From positions 3,286,001-3,350,000 of the forward strand of contig OZ253569.1 in NCBI GenBank assembly GCA_965262875.1: a DNA stretch of 64,000 nt, read 5' to 3'. A program made the translations under genes and the position numbers. The notes beneath the pieces are model-generated. The model made no database searches. It saw only the letters and a program-made list of their open reading frames with translations, and was not told the origin of the DNA. Source of the DNA: JBALVT01 sp965262875. Lineage in GTDB: Bacteria; Pseudomonadota; Gammaproteobacteria; Pseudomonadales; Halieaceae. Positions 8,687-17,308 of the stretch are shown here, piece after piece (positions within the stretch are counted from its first letter, which is position 1; the number at the start of each line of letters is the position of its first letter).

Positions 8687-10257
8687 CTAGGAGTCTGTCG
8701 GATTTAGCGACAGCATTAATACAGAATAAGCCCATCGTAGCAAGAAGAGATTAAAGTCACCATGTCAGGTAAGTTTCAGCCGATCAATCGAGATACTCCG
8801 TACCTGCTGCCTCCTTCCTTGCAAGACTGGCTGCCCGAGAAGCACTTGGCACGCTTCGTGGTCGATATTGTGGATCAACTTGATTTGAGTGAACTGGTGA
8901 CACGCTATGGCGGCGGTGGGAAACAGCCCTATCACCCTGCCGTGTTATTGGCGCTGCTGTTCTACGGCTATGCGACCGGGGTATTCTCCAGTCGCAAGCT
9001 GGAGCAAGCGACCCACGACTCTGTAGCCTTCCGCTTCATCACCGGAGACGCACACCCGGACCCTGACACGATCGCCACCTTCCGAAAACGCTTTTTGCCG
9101 GAACTGGAAGGTCTGTTTGTACAGATATTGGTGGTCGCCAAGGTGATGGGCGTGTTCAAGCTGGGCAAGGTCAGTCTGGACGGAACCAGGATCAAAGCCA
9201 ATGCCAGTAAGCATAAGGCGATGAGTTGGGGCTACGCGAACAAACTGGAAGAGCAACTTCTCCGAGAGGTCCAGGAACTGCTCAGGCGGGGTGAACAAGC
9301 CGATACAGAAGACGAGCCAGAGATCGATATTCCTGATGAACTGGCGCGCCGGGAAGATCGGCTGGCGGCCATCAAGAAAGCTAAAGTAGAGATTGAACGG
9401 CGTGCGCAAGAACGCTTTGAAGCCGAACAGGCTGAGCATGAAGCGAAACTTCAACAGCGCAAAGACAAGGAAGCAAAGACTGGCAAGAAAGCCCGAGGCC
9501 CAAAGCCAAAACCGCCGGTGGCCGGGCCACGGGATAAAGATCAGATTAACTTCACAGATGAAGAGTCACGCATCATGCTGTCTTCGGAAGGATTTGTGCA
9601 GGCCTACAATGCACAGGCTGCTGTCGATATTGAATCGCATTTGATGGTAGAAAATCACATCACACAGCAGGCGAATGACAAGTTGAAGATTGAGCCGACC
9701 TTGACGGGGCTGAAAGAAACAGAAGCACATCTGGGCCAGGCGGAGGCTTTATTAGCGGATGCAGGTTACTTCAGCGCTGATAACGTCGCTCACTGTGAAG
9801 AGGCGGAAATCACACCCTATATCCCGGATCATCGGGAGCGACACAACCTTCCCTGGGATGAACGATTCAGGACACCTGCCCCTTGCCCACAGGATGCCGA
9901 TGCCGTGACGGCGATGGCGCATCGATTGCGAACCGCTGAGGGTAAGGCAATCTATGCCAGACGAAAATCCACGGTGGAAACGGTATTTGGTATTGTTAAA
10001 GAAGTGATGGGTTTTCGACGATTTCACCTTCGCGGACTGGATGCGGCGCAAGGCGAATGGAATCTGGTGTGTATGGCATGGAATCTGAAGCGCATGTACG
10101 CCTTGGGAGGCTGAAAGTAGGGCCAAGGGGGCTTTATCCTGGAAAACTGCCATCATTCCTGTGGGCGAACGGTTTATCAAACAAAAACTCGGGTCTGGCA
10201 CTCAAGTGGGCGAGATTTATTCCTACGCTGCTTGGGTCAAACCCGACAGACTCCTAG
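8687..10257 (+). mobile_element. Complete IS1182-family insertion sequence
   Basis: A 1,563-bp body (8691-10253) is flanked by CTAG on both sides (8687-8690, 10254-10257). The terminal inverted repeats are GAGTCTGTCGGATTT on the left and GAGTCTGTCGGGTTT read inward from the right. It carries one transposase gene. CTAG can be read either as a 4-bp target duplication or as a conserved palindromic target. The uxaC MITE, where the empty site can be reconstructed, shows that one CTAG belonged to the target. Confidence 0.85.
8762..10114 (+). CDS. IS1182-family transposase
   Basis: The protein has 450 residues, normal for the family. The N-terminal domain ('YLLPPSLQDWLPEKHLARFV') and 'YHPAVLLALLFYGYATGVFSSRKLE' are the conserved IS1182/IS5-superfamily start. 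'VSLDGTRIKANAS' holds the first catalytic Asp, followed by a long charged coiled-coil insertion (about residues 155-255), then 'LLADAGYFSADNV' with the second Asp and 'ARRKSTVETVFGIVKEVMGFRRF' with the catalytic Glu. The frame is intact, so the element may be active and could also mobilise the MITE at 7330. Confidence 0.92.
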   Translation: MSGKFQPINRDTPYLLPPSLQDWLPEKHLARFVVDIVDQLDLSELVTRYGGGGKQPYHPAVLLALLFYGYATGVFSSRKLEQATHDSVAFRFITGDAHPDPDTIATFRKRFLPELEGLFVQILVVAKVMGVFKLGKVSLDGTRIKANASKHKAMSWGYANKLEEQLLREVQELLRRGEQADTEDEPEIDIPDELARREDRLAAIKKAKVEIERRAQERFEAEQAEHEAKLQQRKDKEAKTGKKARGPKPKPPVAGPRDKDQINFTDEESRIMLSSEGFVQAYNAQAAVDIESHLMVENHITQQANDKLKIEPTLTGLKETEAHLGQAEALLADAGYFSADNVAHCEEAEITPYIPDHRERHNLPWDERFRTPAPCPQDADAVTAMAHRLRTAEGKAIYARRKSTVETVFGIVKEVMGFRRFHLRGLDAAQGEWNLVCMAWNLKRMYALGG

Positions 10258-10370
10258 CATAAGAGAATGGTTCCAAACACAATCGTCGCTGCACAGGCGA
10301 TATATTCAACGCTAACATTCACTTCGGCTATACAATAGAACTCTATAGTGAAGTTGAATTGGTGAATGCA

Positions 10371-10610
10371 ATGAGCGAAAAAACCAGAACAAGAATTCGC
10401 GCTCCGCGGGTCGTTAGACAAAAACTGCGTACAACGGCTGTCGCAGGAGTGAGAAAAGATATAATACATGCGGGCCGCACTGAAGAAGATTATTCAGCGG
10501 AAGACCTGGAGTACCTCGTGGCGGAAAAGGAAAAAGAAATCTGGGCCGGTCTCGGGTGGAAGGGTTTCGGAATAGCCGCACTTCTTCTTGGCATCAACAT
10601 CGGGATTTGA
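10371..10610 (+). CDS. Small hypothetical protein with C-terminal hydrophobic segment
   Basis: This is a 79-residue protein if started at the ATG at 10371; the frame is open to a TTG at 10359. The basic N-terminus ('TRTRIRAPRVVRQKL') is followed by an acidic middle ('TEEDYSAEDLEYLVAEKEKEI') and a hydrophobic end ('GWKGFGIAALLLGINIGI') that may be a membrane helix. No family is recognised. It lies 2 bp before another small membrane-protein gene, which supports a real two-gene unit. Both are chromosomal remnants trapped between an IS1182 and an IS21 copy. Confidence 0.5.
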   Translation: MSEKTRTRIRAPRVVRQKLRTTAVAGVRKDIIHAGRTEEDYSAEDLEYLVAEKEKEIWAGLGWKGFGIAALLLGINIGI

Positions 10611-10612
10611 AC

Positions 10613-10906
10613 ATGTCGCTGTTCAGGATCGTTAAGTACTCGTCAATTTTGTTTTTTCTGGGCAAGCACAAGCAGCGATTGTTTCGTGTGGTGGGCATAT
10701 TGCTGTTCGCTGGCATAAGCTCACTTCTGTACCAGGATGTATCGGACTACCTACAAGTTCAGCACCCTGGATTTGTCATCTACGCGTTAATGGCGAAGAT
10801 TTTTATTGTCTATGGCGCTTTCGCCTTTGTTTTGTGGCAGTTCAGACCCGGGGGAACGGCTGATGACCCGAGCTCAAAAGACCAAAGTGTTCAAAATGCC
10901 CAGCCA
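10613..10906 (+). pseudogene. Small membrane protein gene cut at its 3' end by IS21
   Basis: From the ATG at 10613 the product reads 'MSLFRIVKYSSILFFLGK', with two predicted membrane segments around residues 25-45 and 55-75, then a hydrophilic tail. At 10907 the frame enters the IS21 terminal sequence and runs 15 more codons to a stop. The native C-terminus is therefore lost; the truncated product could still be made. The family is not recognised. Confidence 0.5.
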
Positions 10907-11194
10907 TGTAGACGCCACTCCAAAACCGCAGCTATTTGCCGAATTTTGAAATAGACGGATCTCGGCGTATTAGAATCGGCGCGGTAGAACTGCGGCCCAG
11001 TCACACTCAAGAGCGACCAATAAGCAGGCACGATTCAAGCGTAGGGACTATAAGAATAAGTGTCGCTGAGAACGGTATGACGCCACCACAGATTTGACGG
11101 TCAACGCTGGCGCCATACCCAAAAAAACCGTGCAGGTGCACGACCCGTTAAGTGTTGCACATAATGGGAATAAATCCAGCCCTCATCGACCTTT

Positions 11195-11620
11195 GTGTCG
11201 ATGCCATCATCCAGCCGTCTCTACCACTGTTGTCGCTGCTACGCCCAGGTCATCGTCTGTACCCACTGTGATCGCGGCCAGCGGTATTGCACCGATGGTT
11301 GCAGCCAGGAAGCCAGAAAGGAATCCATTAAACGAGCCAGAGCGAAGTACCAGGCCACTCGCCCGGGTCGCATGAATAATGCCGCTCGCCAACAGCGTTA
11401 TCGAGAACGGCAACAACAAAAAGTAACGCATCACCGTTCTCTGGCAATAATACTCCGTGATCTACTGCAAACCGTGCCTGATGAGATCAAAAGGGCCGAT
11501 ATGCCGGGTAAAACTGACGCCACCGTGCGCTGCCATCACTGTGGCGCGGTCTGCGGTCCCTTTTTGCGCAGTGATTTTCTGCAGAGCAGTCAGTTCAGGC
11601 GCAGATTCCGGCGACATTAG
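11195..11620 (+). CDS. Cysteine-rich passenger protein of the IS21-like element (copy A)
   Basis: The 141-residue protein starts at GTG 11195, with an alternative ATG at 11201. The N-terminal cysteine cluster ('YHCCRCYAQVIVCTHCDRG', then 'YCTDGC') resembles a zinc-binding treble-clef/ribbon. A very basic helical stretch ('ARKESIKRARAKYQATRPG') follows, and a second CHHCGAVCG cluster lies near residue 115. The family is not recognised. The same gene is present at 37638-38063 in copy B, with one Asp/Tyr difference near residue 107, always between the left end and istA. It belongs to the transposon, and a DNA-binding accessory role is inference. Confidence 0.65.
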   Translation: MSMPSSSRLYHCCRCYAQVIVCTHCDRGQRYCTDGCSQEARKESIKRARAKYQATRPGRMNNAARQQRYRERQQQKVTHHRSLAIILRDLLQTVPDEIKRADMPGKTDATVRCHHCGAVCGPFLRSDFLQSSQFRRRFRRH

Positions 11621-11659
11621 TGCAGCGGCTGGACAGGAATCATCAATCGGAGGGCAGTC

Positions 11660-12864
11660 ATGGCCATCGGCAAAGAAACTGAAGCAAAAATACTGCGCTA
11701 CCATTTTGTTGAGAAGTGGCGAACGGGCACCATTGCGACCCAGCTTGGCATTCACCACTCAGTGGTTGATCGGGTACTGGCACAGGCTGGCCTGCCCAAG
11801 GTGGAGCGCACTCGCCGTGCGTCGATCATCGACCCCTATCTGCCCTTTGTCATCGACACCCTGCGGGAGTTTCCCACACTCACGGCGGCCCGCTTGTATG
11901 AAATGGCCCGCCTGCGGGGATACCCCGGTGGCCCCAGCCAGTTTCGCCAGCGTATCAGTGAACTGCGGCCGCGCAAGCTGCCCGAGGCGTATTTACGCCT
12001 AAAAACCCTGCCCGGTGAGCAAGCCCAGGTTGACTGGGGTTCGTTCGGGCATATTCAGATCGGCAAGGCCCGGCGGCCGTTAATGGCGTTTGTGATGGTG
12101 CTGAGCTGGTCGCGACAGATCTTCTTGCGCTTTTATCTCAACCAGCAAATGGAGCACTTTTTACGCGGCCATGTAGCGGCATTCGAGGCCTGGCAAGGAT
12201 TGCCAAAGGTGCTGCTGTACGACAACCTTAAATCGGCCGTATTGGAGCGCCACGGTGACGCCATCCGCTTCCACCCCACCTTGCTGGCCTTGTGTCAGCC
12301 CACTATCGCTTCGAACCACGCCCGGTGGCGGTGGCCCGGGGCAATGAAAAGGGCCGGGTAGAAAGAGCGATTCGCTATATTCGCGATAATTTCTTTGCCG
12401 CTCGTCACTGGCAAACACTGGCCGAACTCAATGCGCAAGCTGAGCACTGGTGCCAGGGTGTGAGTGCTGATCGGGCTTGCCCTGAAGAGCGTACGTTGAC
12501 GGTCAGGGAAGCCTTCTTACAGGAGCAGGTGAGTTTGCCGGATAATCCCTTTGATACCCATGAGAGACAGCCCGTGCGGGCCGCCAAAACCCCTTATGTT
12601 CGCTTCGATCTCAATGATTACTCCATTCCCCATCAATACGTGCACAAGCCATTGAGCGTGAGCGCTGACCTGGAGCGGCTCCAGATAGTGGAGGGCGATC
12701 AATGCATTGCTGAGCATCAGCGCAGCTTTGGCAAAGGGGAGCAAATCGAACAGGAGGCGCATATCAATGCCCTATGGCTGGAGAAAACCCACGCCAAACT
12801 ACACCGGGGTCAGGATCGCCTGAGCCATGCTTCGGCGCACGCCCAGACGCTGCTGCAGCAATCG
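11660..12864 (+). pseudogene. istA: istA transposase gene of IS21 copy A, frameshifted and truncated
   Basis: The protein is essentially that of copy B up to about residue 211. Copy A then has two extra bases (TG) at about 12291 ('gccttgtgtcagcc' against 'gccttgtcagcc'), which shifts the frame. The rest of the gene can be read in the +1 register from about 12292 and then ends at the deletion junction at 12864. The DDE domain is split by the shift, so no functional transposase is expected. Confidence 0.85.
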
Positions 12865-14055
12865 CCGTACTTGTCCAAGCCGATAGTTCGGTAGCGCTCG
12901 GGGTTAACGATACAGCCATCATCCATACCGACAGTATCGACAATATCCGGGCCGCGTACGGCCAGTTCAGTTGCCAGCGCAGCGCGCAGCAATGCCGAGG
13001 GATTCTTACCATTGTCATACATGACATTGTGAAGAATAACCGGCCGGTTGGGGTAGGGGTCAGAATCGGGGTCTTTGGCGGCGTTGCCAGCCAGCGAAAA
13101 ATCGGTGAAAGATAAGCCCACCGACTCATTCCCGGTGACAATATTGCCCTCTATCACAACATCGTCGCAAGCCATCACCACCATTCCGGTACCCGGAGGA
13201 ATATTGGATACCAGTGATCCGGGAATTGCGAAGTTTTCATGATTGTTATTCACAACAAAATTGTTTCGAATTAACACATCGCCGCAGGTTTTGATCGGCA
13301 GACCCGGAGTGATAAACGCCAGTATGCCTCCAGTATTGTCGTGCACATAGTTCGCCTCAACCAGGGCGTGCTGGCTATTTTCAATTTCGATACCGGCGAC
13401 ACTGTCAAACACTTCGTTGTAGACAACATCTATATTCTCGGACATGCCTACATAGATTGCGGCATCTTCAATTCCAGATAAAACATTGTGCGAAACGATA
13501 CCGTTTTTACCCAACTGAGGAAAAATACCGTACACACCGGTATCAACGACAACATTATTACGGATAACAAAATTGTTACCCGCCTGACCCATAATCGCGT
13601 TGCCTTTATAATGGGTTATATAGAAATTTTCGATCGTAACCCCGTTTCCCGAGTATAAAATCGCGTCATTGCGCAACCCTCCCCCCTTCCAAAACAGGAT
13701 ACTCGCCCCGCTCTATCACCCCGGACAAGGTAATATTGTCTTTGTCGATATACACGGTTTCTTCGTAGGTGCCAGGCATTACCTTGATCACCGTGCCCGG
13801 CTCGGCAGCTGAAACGGCTTCCTGGATGGATTCCCCATTTCTCACGATCACTACGACGCCGTTAGTGGGTGTCGCAAGGCTGCGCACTGCTCCACCGGCT
13901 TTCATTTCGTGAAAGTCTGTACCCGAGGAACTAAAGGCTGCCTTTGGTGCGGCGTCTACAGTGATCTCTGTGGGTTCGGGTTGTCGGGACTGACCTAAAA
14001 GAAATCCCGCCGCGAGAAGTCCGACAGAAACTACCGCCACTATAATTTTGTTCAT
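12865..14055 (-). pseudogene. Parallel beta-helix repeat protein, frameshifted and cut by IS21
   Basis: Starting at the ATG ending at 14055 (ribosome site GAGGGGAATG), the product has an N-terminal signal/anchor, then right-handed beta-helix coils rich in NN, 'GIFPQLGKNGIVSHN' and 'VAGIEIENSQHALVEANYV'. This strongly resembles the parallel beta-helix family that is found beside di-haem cytochromes in Shewanella and Caulobacter. A run of six Gs at about 13676-13681 puts the two halves in different frames; one G fewer would restore 'VLEGGGLRNDAIL'. At 12864 the C-terminus is replaced by IS21 sequence. Its family is thought to act at the cell surface with redox partners; the exact role is unknown. 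Carrier genes lie just upstream. Confidence 0.8.
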
Positions 14056-14106
14056 TTTTCATTCCCCTCTTCTGAGGCTTATTCAATGCTGTTCTATTAT
14101 CGTGAA

Positions 14107-15273
14107 CTAGCGGTGCACCGCCTGCATACCCGACGGCAGTATAGCTGGTTCCTGCGGTTTAAAGGCTTCATCCGTGAGGGTTTTGAGAAAATCTACCAGC
14201 CTATCCAACTCACTATCTGACAATCCTGGCTCCCATATGTGCCAGTGTATTTTAAGCGTTTCGCCCGCCGGAACCGCATGTCCGCGACCACCCGTGTAAA
14301 AGGCGACCGCCTCGCGCAGCGTCTCAAATCGACCGGAATGCATGTAGGGTGCAGTTAACTCGATATTGCGAAGTGTCGGAATTTTAAAACCGCCACGCAA
14401 AGTCGGCTCCTGTAAGGTCTTTTGAGCTCCCACATCGAAAGGCATGCCCTGCGGCTCTGGCGTCCCCAGCACCGCGATTTGTTGGTTGGTGAACATTGGT
14501 GGAGTGTGGCACTCGGCACAGCGCGCGACAAACGAGCGAAAAACATTCATTCCCTCTTTCTCATCCTCGCTCAGCGCATCGGCATAGCCATGTGCATACT
14601 GGTCGTAGCGACTGTTCAGAGAAACAAGGGAGGACTGAAATGCAGCGATGGCGCCATAAACTTTATCCAGCGTAATATCAGGCTCTTGCTGCCTCTTTGG
14701 GTCGGGCCAAGCCTGGGCAAACAACGTTCGGTAATTAGTATTGGCATTGAGAGTGGTCAACAAATTTTTCGGGGTGTTAGCCATCTCACCCTCATCGAAT
14801 AAGGGCCCCTGCATTTGTTCTTCCAATGAGGAGGCTCGAGCATCCCAGAAGAACTTAACCAAAAAGGCGATGTTCCACAGCGTGGGCGAAGAACGTGTCA
14901 GTAGCTCGTTATTTGCTCCAACGCTGCGCCCTCTACCATCTGAGAAGCCTTTTCCCGGGTCGTGGCAGCTGGCACAGGACAGATCCTGATTGCGCGACAA
15001 AATAGGGTCAAAGAACAAATAGCGGCCCAAATCGATTTGCTGCGGGCTGAACTTATCCCTGTAAACGGGCAAACCAGTCTTTAATCCGCCGACGCCTGCA
15101 CCCACCAAAGAGGGGTACATTTGATAGAGACTGCGCAGCTCACAGCCCAAGCCAGTTAATTCGAATCCTGGCGGACAGGTATCTCGCAGCACTATATCCG
15201 GCGACGCTGACGCCCCCGCACCGACCAGCCCGACACTTACAATCCAGAGAAAACGCAGGGGGAAACGACGCAT
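14107..15273 (-). CDS. Di-haem cytochrome c peroxidase / MauG-like protein
   Basis: With the start at the ATG ending at 15273 the product has 388 residues and a clear signal peptide (residues 1-23). Two haem sites, CASCH (100-104) and CAECH (252-256), flank the CCP/MauG core ('GRYLFFDPILSRNQDLSC', 'FSDGRGRSVGANNELLTR', 'TPPMFTN'). The frame is open further upstream to 15438 but that part overlaps the cytochrome gene and looks non-coding. Family members reduce hydrogen peroxide or oxidise protein residues in the periplasm. It follows the mono-domain cytochrome gene by 5 bp, so that protein is a plausible electron partner. The beta-helix gene follows 51 bp downstream. Confidence 0.88.
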   Translation of the reverse strand: MRRFPLRFLWIVSVGLVGAGASASPDIVLRDTCPPGFELTGLGCELRSLYQMYPSLVGAGVGGLKTGLPVYRDKFSPQQIDLGRYLFFDPILSRNQDLSCASCHDPGKGFSDGRGRSVGANNELLTRSSPTLWNIAFLVKFFWDARASSLEEQMQGPLFDEGEMANTPKNLLTTLNANTNYRTLFAQAWPDPKRQQEPDITLDKVYGAIAAFQSSLVSLNSRYDQYAHGYADALSEDEKEGMNVFRSFVARCAECHTPPMFTNQQIAVLGTPEPQGMPFDVGAQKTLQEPTLRGGFKIPTLRNIELTAPYMHSGRFETLREAVAFYTGGRGHAVPAGETLKIHWHIWEPGLSDSELDRLVDFLKTLTDEAFKPQEPAILPSGMQAVHR

Positions 15274-15278
15274 AGGTG

Positions 15279-15908
15279 CTAGGGCGTGATATCCCGAATA
15301 AAAACAACTACATCTACTACCGTTTTGTCGTCGGGTAGCAATCCAGCCATGGCTCGCATTTGTTTTCCAGTGCGATCCTGTGCATGCGTACCGCGAGTGC
15401 CAGAACGAAAAGCTTCCAGCTGCGCGGCGAGATACCAATCGTCACCACCGGCCAGACGAGGCGAATTTAAAGCCACAATCCCCTGGGCGGCTGCGCCATG
15501 ACAGGCACCGCAAAATTGGTTGAAATAGTCCGCGCCAACACTGGCATCTCCGGCCAGGGTAGGCACGCTCGCGGGCGCTTCTAACGTGTCAATATACGCG
15601 GCAACATCCAGGACCGCCTGCTCGCTGGGCAATGTTGCCGCCATACCCGCCATTTGCATGGCCGAGGTACTCGAGCCGGGCCCACCCCGGATACCCGCTT
15701 TAAATTTCTGCAATTGCGCAATAATGTATACAGCCTCCAGATGCGTCAACCGGGGCGCAGACATCGCGACGCCACCCTCAGCGTTGCTACCGTGACAGAT
15801 GCTACAGCTGGCATAAGTGGCCCTACCGGCTTGCGCGTCACCGGCACCGAAAGAGGGCATGGCGGCAATGGATAGAAAGCTTAAAACAGCAGTGCACAGG
15901 AATCGCAT
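15279..15908 (-). CDS. Tandem cytochrome c, probable electron carrier
   Basis: The product has 209 residues from the ATG ending at 15908, which is preceded by AAAAGGAAAAGGT. A signal peptide spans residues 1-22. Two similar class-I cytochrome c domains follow, with CSICH at 35-39 and CGACH at 133-137, each ending in a Met-containing helix ('MAGMAATLPSEQAVLDVAAYI', 'MRAMAGLLPDDKTVVDVVVFI'). This is the cytochrome c4/c553-like duplicated form, a periplasmic soluble electron carrier. It is the first gene of a unit with the peroxidase and the beta-helix gene. Confidence 0.88.
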   Translation of the reverse strand: MRFLCTAVLSFLSIAAMPSFGAGDAQAGRATYASCSICHGSNAEGGVAMSAPRLTHLEAVYIIAQLQKFKAGIRGGPGSSTSAMQMAGMAATLPSEQAVLDVAAYIDTLEAPASVPTLAGDASVGADYFNQFCGACHGAAAQGIVALNSPRLAGGDDWYLAAQLEAFRSGTRGTHAQDRTGKQMRAMAGLLPDDKTVVDVVVFIRDITP

Positions 15909-16049
15909 ACCTTTTCCTTTTATAATCGTAAGACGCGTTAAGCGATGCGGCGCAACCACAGCGGGCCATAATGCGAGTGTAGCCCAGCAAGGTCAGGGGT
16001 AACAAATCGCCAAAGAGGACAATTGCTTCTGGCTGAGCTAGACTTGGTA

Positions 16050-16077
16050 TTGACCAATCCACAACTCTCGGTATATT
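16050..16077 (+). promoter_or_regulatory. Sigma70-type promoter for the zinc-ribbon gene
   Basis: TTGACC (16050-16055) and TATATT (16072-16077) are separated by 16 bp. They end 38 bp before the ATG at 16116. Confidence 0.55.
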
Positions 16078-16115
16078 ACACGGACAATAATCCACCATCA
16101 CAGAGGACATCGTCA

Positions 16116-16511
16116 ATGGAATACAACGCAGATGCACACAGCATCAAATGCCCTAAATGCGCGCATGGAATGGAAGAAATTACCTACGGTGACGTTACCA
16201 TCGACCGATGCACTAACTGTGCAGGACTGTGGTTCGACACCGGAGAAGCGGACCAACTGAAAGCAAAATGGATGGGAGATGCCCTTGATACCGGCAATGC
16301 CACCGAAGGCAAAAAGTGGGACACCGTGGAAGACATTTCTTGCCCACGCTGTGCTATTGATATGACAAAAACCTCCGACCCTGACCAGCCCCATATCTGG
16401 TATGAAATCTGCAGCGAACACGGCATGTTTATGGATGCTGGCGAATTCACCGACTATAAGCATGAAACACTAGCAGACTGGTTTCGCGGACTGGTTAAAG
16501 GCAAACGCTAA
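16116..16511 (+). CDS. zf-TFIIB domain-containing protein
   Basis: The 131-residue cytoplasmic protein starts at ATG 16116, preceded by AGAGGA. The frame is open to 16023 but the upstream part overlaps the promoter. Residues 10-45 hold the zinc ribbon CPKC...CTNCAGLWFDTGE, typical of the TFIIB-type zinc-finger family. A second CPRC at 76-79, with a Cys/His at 99-102 and 'GMFMDAGEFTD', repeats the pattern in degenerate form. The function of these small proteins is not known; metal or nucleic-acid binding is inferred. A single-gene unit is indicated by its own promoter and terminator. Confidence 0.82.
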   Translation: MEYNADAHSIKCPKCAHGMEEITYGDVTIDRCTNCAGLWFDTGEADQLKAKWMGDALDTGNATEGKKWDTVEDISCPRCAIDMTKTSDPDQPHIWYEICSEHGMFMDAGEFTDYKHETLADWFRGLVKGKR

Positions 16512-16527
16512 TCTCCACAGCGTGCTT

Positions 16528-16553
16528 AAAGGGCGGCATAGTCGCCCTTTTTT
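16528..16553 (+). terminator. Rho-independent terminator after the zinc-ribbon gene
   Basis: AAGGGCG pairs with CGCCCTT around a short loop and is followed by a run of T (16548-16553). It begins 17 bp after the stop codon. Confidence 0.85.
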
Positions 16554-17308
16554 ATGCCTCTGAATTGTTGAATTCGAAAATATAGTGAGTACTTACACCC
16601 AGGTAGTCCCAGCAATTTCACCCGATTTAACAAAACCTGTTCTCTTCGCTAACCTCAGCTGCCAATACATTGATTTCCACTAGCTCCAGAATCTACTACG
16701 GCGCAGGAGGCGCAGTGTACGCGGTCAAAGAGTCCGCCTACACCATGTTTATTCTCCTGTTCTACACTCAGGTACTGGGCCTGAGTGGAACAATTACCGG
16801 CCTTATCATCGGCTTAAGTCTCGTTTGGGATGGACTGTCCGATCCCCTGATCGGGGTACTTTCCGATCGATGGGTTAGCCGCTTCGGCCGTCGGCACCCT
16901 CTCATGCTGGCGAGCGCCATTCCCGCCGGCTTGGGCTTTATAGGCCTGTTCCAGCCCCCCACATCAATTCTGGAATATGAGTACCTGCTGGCGGGTTGGT
17001 TACTTTTTTGGTCACTGTGGGTGAGGACCTTCATCACCGGGTTTGCCATTCCACACCTGGCTCTCTCCGCTGAGATAACGAGCGATTACAATGAGCGAAC
17101 ACGAATCCTGGGAGCGCGCATGGGAGGGCTGTTCTTGTGCGTTGTGCTGCTGCCCGCCGTCGCGCTGACTCTCATTTTTCAGGAATAAAACGGCGTCGAC
17201 GGACGCTTTAATTGGGATAACTACATTGTTTATGGCGCACTTTCATGTGCCGTGGTTTGGCTGGTCGCCTCGGTATCACTGCTGGGCACTCGGCGCTTTA
17301 TAAAGCCA

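Larger units (their letters stand above)
10907..12864 (+). mobile_element. IS21-like element copy A, right part deleted
   Basis: It starts with TGTAGACGCCACTCC at 10907, the same end as at 38351 (reverse) and 63691. It contains about 290 bp of non-coding left end, the cysteine-rich passenger gene and the first ~80% of istA. Identity with copy B (35165-38351) stops after 12864, where a beta-helix gene begins on the other strand. istB and the right end are missing, so this copy cannot move by itself. Confidence 0.88.
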
